From positions 25,001 to 89,000 of the forward strand of contig NZ_NISJ01000008.1 in assembly GCF_002205635.1 (NCBI RefSeq): a DNA stretch of 64,000 nt. The letters are read 5' to 3'. The position numbers and the translations under genes are program-made. The stretch comes from Sphingopyxis witflariensis. Its GTDB lineage: Bacteria > Pseudomonadota > Alphaproteobacteria > Sphingomonadales > Sphingomonadaceae. Positions 61,360-64,000 of this stretch are shown here, piece by piece; position 1 is the first letter of the stretch; every line of letters starts with the position of its first letter. A model generated the notes under the pieces. The model did not search any database. It had not been told where the DNA came from and saw only the letters and a program-made list of their open reading frames with translations.

Positions 61360-62007
61360 TTAGAAGCGGACGCCGACGCCCACGACGCCTTGGTGGCGGC
61401 TGAACCCGAGCGCGAGGCTTTCGGTCCCGTCGGCCAGCTTATAGTCCTTGTAATCGCTGTAGCGATATTCGGCCTTCGCGAAGATGTTGCCGCTCAGCCG
61501 GTGTTCGATGCCAGCGCTCAGCCGGTAACCGTCGCGCGCATCCGAATCGGAAATGTTGTTCGATGCGTCGAGCTCATCGGTGTAGCTGACCCGCGCTTTG
61601 CCGTTCACATATGCGGCGCCGACATAGAACAGGGTCGACTTCGCGACCGCAGTACCGATGCGAACGCCCGCAGCCAGGTTGCGCTTGAGCGAGAAGCAAG
61701 CCGCATCATCGCCGAACACTTCTTCGCACCGCTTGTTGTCGGCGAAGTCGGCCGACACCTCGAAGCCGAGATAGATGCTGTCCGACATTTTGGCATCGTA
61801 CCCAATGGTCCCGCCATAGGTCACGCCACTTGTCGATTCACCGACTGAGAAGTCATCTTCAGGTGCGGCCGTGTCTTTATAGGAAAGCTTCCCCCGCGTG
61901 CTGTCGAAACCGACGTTGGCCTCAACACGAAGGCCCGGAAAATCTTGCGCCTGTGCTGGCGCGATGCTGACAGCGACGACGGCCGCAGCAATTGCATACT
62001 TGAACAT
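61360..62007 (-). CDS. Outer membrane beta-barrel protein (Omp25/OmpA-like)
   Basis: A 215-residue protein with a signal peptide (MFKYAIAAAVVAVSIAPAQA) and an eight-strand barrel pattern: alternating strands, YGGTIGYDAKMSDSIYLGFE, YRLSAGIEHRLSGNIFAKAE, and the end GVVGVGVRF with terminal Phe. Two Cys in CEEVFGDDAACFS may form a disulfide. It is the only minus-strand gene in the right half of the element and has its own control region. A role in changing the host surface is plausible but inferred. The ATG at 62007 has GGGGGGA upstream. Confidence 0.88.
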   Translation of the reverse strand: MFKYAIAAAVVAVSIAPAQAQDFPGLRVEANVGFDSTRGKLSYKDTAAPEDDFSVGESTSGVTYGGTIGYDAKMSDSIYLGFEVSADFADNKRCEEVFGDDAACFSLKRNLAAGVRIGTAVAKSTLFYVGAAYVNGKARVSYTDELDASNNISDSDARDGYRLSAGIEHRLSGNIFAKAEYRYSDYKDYKLADGTESLALGFSRHQGVVGVGVRF

Positions 62008-62237
62008 ATATTCCCCCCACTTCGTTGATGGTGCGAGGGCGGATAGTCCTATTCTAACCCGCGGGAAAGCTGAGATTGGAACGAAAGCATTCAAAATGGC
62101 AGCAATGCACAGATGAGTTCGCGGTTGTCGCTTGTGGCGCCCCGTCTCAAAACCGGGGTGTCAGCTGGCCGGACATCTCGATAGCATCGCTCCAAATTGA
62201 GGGTCACGATTCGGATGGCCCCAGATTGAGAGGCCCC

Positions 62238-62510
62238 ATGCCCCATACCACCCGCATCGAGCGCATCCCGAACTGGCCGGCGATGATGACCCGCAAGCTG
62301 GCGGCCGATTATTGCTGCCTGAGCGAGGCGCAATTCGAGCGCGAGATTATCGCCGGTCGCCTGCCGGTCCCCGTCATCCTTGGCGGGCGCGATCATTGGC
62401 ACAAGCCGACGCTCGACAAGCACCTTGAGCGCATCGTCAACGGCGATCCATATGATTGGCGCGCCGACAGTCCACTCTATGCCGATGATCCGAAATATAG
62501 GCGGAAATGA
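62238..62510 (+). CDS. Small AlpA/excisionase-like protein
   Basis: A 90-residue protein with a short helix-turn-helix-like stretch (MTRKLAADYCCLSEAQFERE, then GRLPVPVILGGRDHWHKPTL). The start at 62238 excludes an upstream read-through part. It overlaps the next gene by four bases and is first of three small DNA-binding proteins at the right end. Confidence 0.75.
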   Translation: MPHTTRIERIPNWPAMMTRKLAADYCCLSEAQFEREIIAGRLPVPVILGGRDHWHKPTLDKHLERIVNGDPYDWRADSPLYADDPKYRRK

Positions 62511-62809
62511 TGATCGAGCTTTTGACCGAAAAGGAAGCCGCCGCACGGCTGAGGATCAGCGAAAGAACGCTGCGCGACATCCGAGGCCGCGGCGAAATCG
62601 CCTATGTCAGGATAAGCGCGCGCAAGATCCTTTATCGCCTTGAGGATTGCGACAACTACATCGCGTCGCGCGTCCGCCAGAACACTCCGTTGCAACCCAC
62701 CGAAAGGCGAACCTCGAGGAAGCGGGCCGACGGGATCATTCCCTTCTCGCAGCTAATGCGCGAAAAAAAGGAGCGTGGCCGTGGCGAAAGACCTCAAGGA
62801 AGTGAGTGA
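62507..62809 (+). CDS. Excisionase-family helix-turn-helix protein
   Basis: The 100-residue protein has a clear HTH_17 motif (LTEKEAAARLRISERTLRDI, then GEIAYVRISARKILYRLEDC) and a basic tail. Proteins of this class bend DNA at att sites or act as regulators. It is the second of three at the right end. The third lies next to the arm-type repeats. Confidence 0.82.
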   Translation: MMIELLTEKEAAARLRISERTLRDIRGRGEIAYVRISARKILYRLEDCDNYIASRVRQNTPLQPTERRTSRKRADGIIPFSQLMREKKERGRGERPQGSE

Positions 62810-62852
62810 AGCCCGTATCGCACAGCGTGCCGAACAGTTGCGCCGCCGATGA
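62781..62852 (+). CDS. Possible 23-residue peptide
   Basis: GTG at 62781 follows an AAAAAAAGGAG ribosome site and opens 23 codons (MAKDLKEVSEARIAQRAEQL at the start) ending in TGA that overlaps the next ATG. Its main use may be to couple translation of the two helix-turn-helix genes. Confidence 0.35.
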   Translation: MAKDLKEVSEARIAQRAEQLRRR

Positions 62853-63220
62853 GCGACCAGAGCCATATCCTACCCGAGCATGACGTCCGGCCATATTCCG
62901 TCGCCCAACTCGCCGATCGGTGGGGATGCAGCGGCAATGTCGTCCGCAAGCTGATCAACCAGGGTGAGCTGCAATGCTTCCGTATTGGCAGCCTCATCCG
63001 CATTCCTGCGGCCGAGGTCCAGCGATTCGAGACGATCGCGCCAGCACCGGAACCGGTCATCGATATTGCGCCCACCGACACTATCGCGCCCACCCCGAAC
63101 GCTCCGAAGAGGCGAAATATCCCACGCGCGCCACGCGCCAAAATTCGCCCAAAGAGGATCGGTTCGACCAGCGTGGAAGAGGCGCGAGCATATCTGCTCG
63201 GATTTCTCGAAAAGAAGTAG
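62849..63220 (+). CDS. Excisionase-family DNA-binding protein
   Basis: The 123-residue protein has an HTH_17 fold (YSVAQLADRWGCSGNVVRKL, then QGELQCFRIGSLIRIPAAEV), a Pro/Ala linker and a basic end. It lies directly beside the right-end repeats at 63224-63246 and is the best candidate for the excisionase (Xis) of the element. Confidence 0.82.
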   Translation: MSDQSHILPEHDVRPYSVAQLADRWGCSGNVVRKLINQGELQCFRIGSLIRIPAAEVQRFETIAPAPEPVIDIAPTDTIAPTPNAPKRRNIPRAPRAKIRPKRIGSTSVEEARAYLLGFLEKK

Positions 63221-63223
63221 CCG

Positions 63224-63246
63224 CCATGTTCCATCCATGTTGCATC
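63224..63246 (+). repeat. Tandem arm-type repeat pair, right end
   Basis: CCATGTTCCATC (63224-63235) and CCATGTTGCATC (63235-63246) are 11 bases apart in one orientation, as in the left pair at 47346-47368. A weaker CCGTGTTACATG is at 63291. Confidence 0.6.
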
Positions 63247-63349
63247 GAGTCACCGAAACGCACTGAAAATCAGCGAAAATCGTTGAAACTCCGTGTTACA
63301 TGGAGAAAGTCAGAAGAGGGGCGATTTAATCGCTAAGTCATTGAAAATA

Positions 63350-63394
63350 TGGTGCACCCGGCGGGATTCGAACCCACGGCCCCCAGATTAGGAA
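63350..63394 (-). repeat. Right attachment site within the tRNA gene
   Basis: This is the 45-bp counterpart of 47262-47306, covering the tRNA 3' half from CCA to the anticodon loop. The two mismatches relative to the left copy (63361 and 63377) show that the element brought its own slightly different 3' end and rebuilt the gene. Confidence 0.9.
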
Positions 63395-63426
63395 TCTGAT
63401 GCTCTATCCTGCTGAGCTACGGGTGC
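63350..63426 (-). tRNA. tRNA-Arg (anticodon CCT)
   Basis: A 77-base cloverleaf with encoded CCA. The acceptor stem GCACCCG pairs with CGGGTGC. The D arm is GCTC/GAGC; the anticodon loop TTCCTAA gives CCT, reading AGG. The T arm GTGGG-TTCGAAT-CCCGC has one noncanonical G-G or equivalent end pair. The 3' half was supplied by the integrated element. Confidence 0.95.
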
Positions 63427-63461
63427 GCCGGGGTCCGTGTAGCGGCAGGGCGCTGGCAGCG

Positions 63462-63941
63462 TCAATTGGCGAGATCGGGTGGAATGATCGGGACGAGCAA
63501 CGGCATCGCCGCAATGCCGTCGTCGCGCAGCGCCTCGGCCTCTTCGGGTGAGGCCTGTCCGTGAATTAGGTCCTCGGCCGCGCGGCCCTCGTGCATCGCG
63601 CGCGCCGCATTGGCGAAATCGCGCCCGACCCAGCGCGACTGGGGCAGCATCTCGGCCTGCTTGGCCGCAATCTCTGCCATCAGCTGACGCACCAGTTCGG
63701 GTGAGAACCCACCAGCCGGCTCCTGCGCCGGGCCGCTGCCAGATTTCGCGGGCACGCTGACCTGCCGGTTCGACTTGGCGCCGACGCGCGGCGCCATCAC
63801 CGCCTTTTTGACTTTGCTGTCACCGCAGACCGGGCAGGAAATCAGCCCGCGTGCCTGCTGGTCGGCGAAGCTGTCGCTGCTCGCGAACCATGCCTCGAAC
63901 CGGTGATCGCCGGCGGCGCAGCAAAGGTCGAAGACGATCAA
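63462..63941 (-). CDS. DUF1178 family protein
   Basis: The 159-residue protein starts with the DUF1178 mark MIVFDLCCAAGDHRFEAWF and a zinc-ribbon-like SCPVCGDSKVKKAVM. A variable Pro/Ala linker is followed by the conserved end with WVGRDFANAARAMHEG. The function is unknown. It begins two bases after the stop of the next gene on the same strand, so they form an operon. Confidence 0.9.
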   Translation of the reverse strand: MIVFDLCCAAGDHRFEAWFASSDSFADQQARGLISCPVCGDSKVKKAVMAPRVGAKSNRQVSVPAKSGSGPAQEPAGGFSPELVRQLMAEIAAKQAEMLPQSRWVGRDFANAARAMHEGRAAEDLIHGQASPEEAEALRDDGIAAMPLLVPIIPPDLAN

Positions 63942-63943
63942 GG

Positions 63944-64000
63944 TCAGGCCATCCCGAGCAAGGGATCGAGACCGCCGCGCGCATCGAGCGCCGCCAGATC
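63944..64000 (-). CDS. 3' end of a gene running off the window
   Basis: The last 18 codons of a minus-strand gene end GGLDPLLGMA with TGA. In many Alphaproteobacteria a carbon-nitrogen hydrolase gene precedes the DUF1178 gene, but the visible part is too short to confirm this. Confidence 0.55.
   Translation of the reverse strand, partial: DLAALDARGGLDPLLGMA

Larger units (their letters stand above)
47262..63394. mobile_element. Integrated prophage-like or satellite-like element in tRNA-Arg(CCT)
   Basis: A 45-bp segment of the tRNA gene 3' half (acceptor end to anticodon loop) occurs at both borders with two mismatches. A tyrosine integrase gene lies at the left end; paired repeats lie inside both ends. 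Content runs from integrase and a regulator (minus) through small excisionase-like proteins, a Toprim protein, a replication-like protein, a prohead protease, tail chaperones, a tape measure, gp10-like and membrane proteins (plus), to an outer membrane protein and three more small DNA-binding proteins. Genes for large terminase, portal, major capsid, tail tube, tail tip and lysis were looked for and not seen. Confidence 0.9.

Overview
The window looks like the chromosome of a sphingomonad (Alphaproteobacteria, Sphingomonadales, probably Sphingopyxis or a close relative). This rests on high GC, a divergent phyR/nepR general stress pair, a zwf-edd-eda Entner-Doudoroff set, sphingomonad-type palindromic intergenic repeats, and TonB receptor plus P450 catabolic genes. 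The genus is an inference.

Bases 1-9,200 hold housekeeping genes: a fatty acid desaturase, a GNAT-type protein coupled to a small monooxygenase-fold protein, exonuclease III, ErpA, an M23 peptidase, and an overlapping glnE-bcp-DUF455 operon. Bases 9,200-12,210 hold the general stress response pair phyR/nepR, tgt, and a hemerythrin gene. Both nepR and the hemerythrin gene have an EcfG-type promoter (GGAAC-N17-GTT). Bases 12,220-20,140 are one co-directional neutral-lipid block: HAD/acyltransferase fusion, PlsB, WS/DGAT, patatin-like lipase, monoacylglycerol lipase. Bases 20,285-26,081 carry eda, edd and zwf, with a palindromic repeat in each gap, and divergent glpD. A small inverted-repeat element supplies the stop codons of both glpD and a MOSC protein.

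Bases 26,970-27,900 look like a decayed stretch. Bases 27,909-37,413 form a catabolic island: LysR, acyl-CoA dehydrogenase, P450, alcohol dehydrogenase, acyl-CoA ligase, TonB receptor and TetR regulator. A 1,959-residue autotransporter (37,801-43,680) stands divergent from a 7TM sensor kinase, whose end overlaps that of a convergent LuxR-type response regulator.

Bases 47,262-63,394 are an integrated element of about 16.1 kb. It lies between a 45-bp fragment of a tRNA gene and the intact tRNA-Arg(CCT) gene, with a tyrosine integrase and paired 11-bp-spaced repeats inside each end. It encodes regulators, a topoisomerase VI A/Spo11-like Toprim protein, a possible replication initiator carrying 33-bp-phased repeats, a prohead protease, tail chaperones with a textbook -1 frameshift site, a tape measure protein and an HK97 gp10-like protein. 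No large terminase, portal, capsid or tail-tube gene is visible, although nearly every reading frame is intact and tightly overlapped. It is therefore either a degraded prophage or a satellite-like element. After the tRNA gene the chromosome resumes with a DUF1178 gene.
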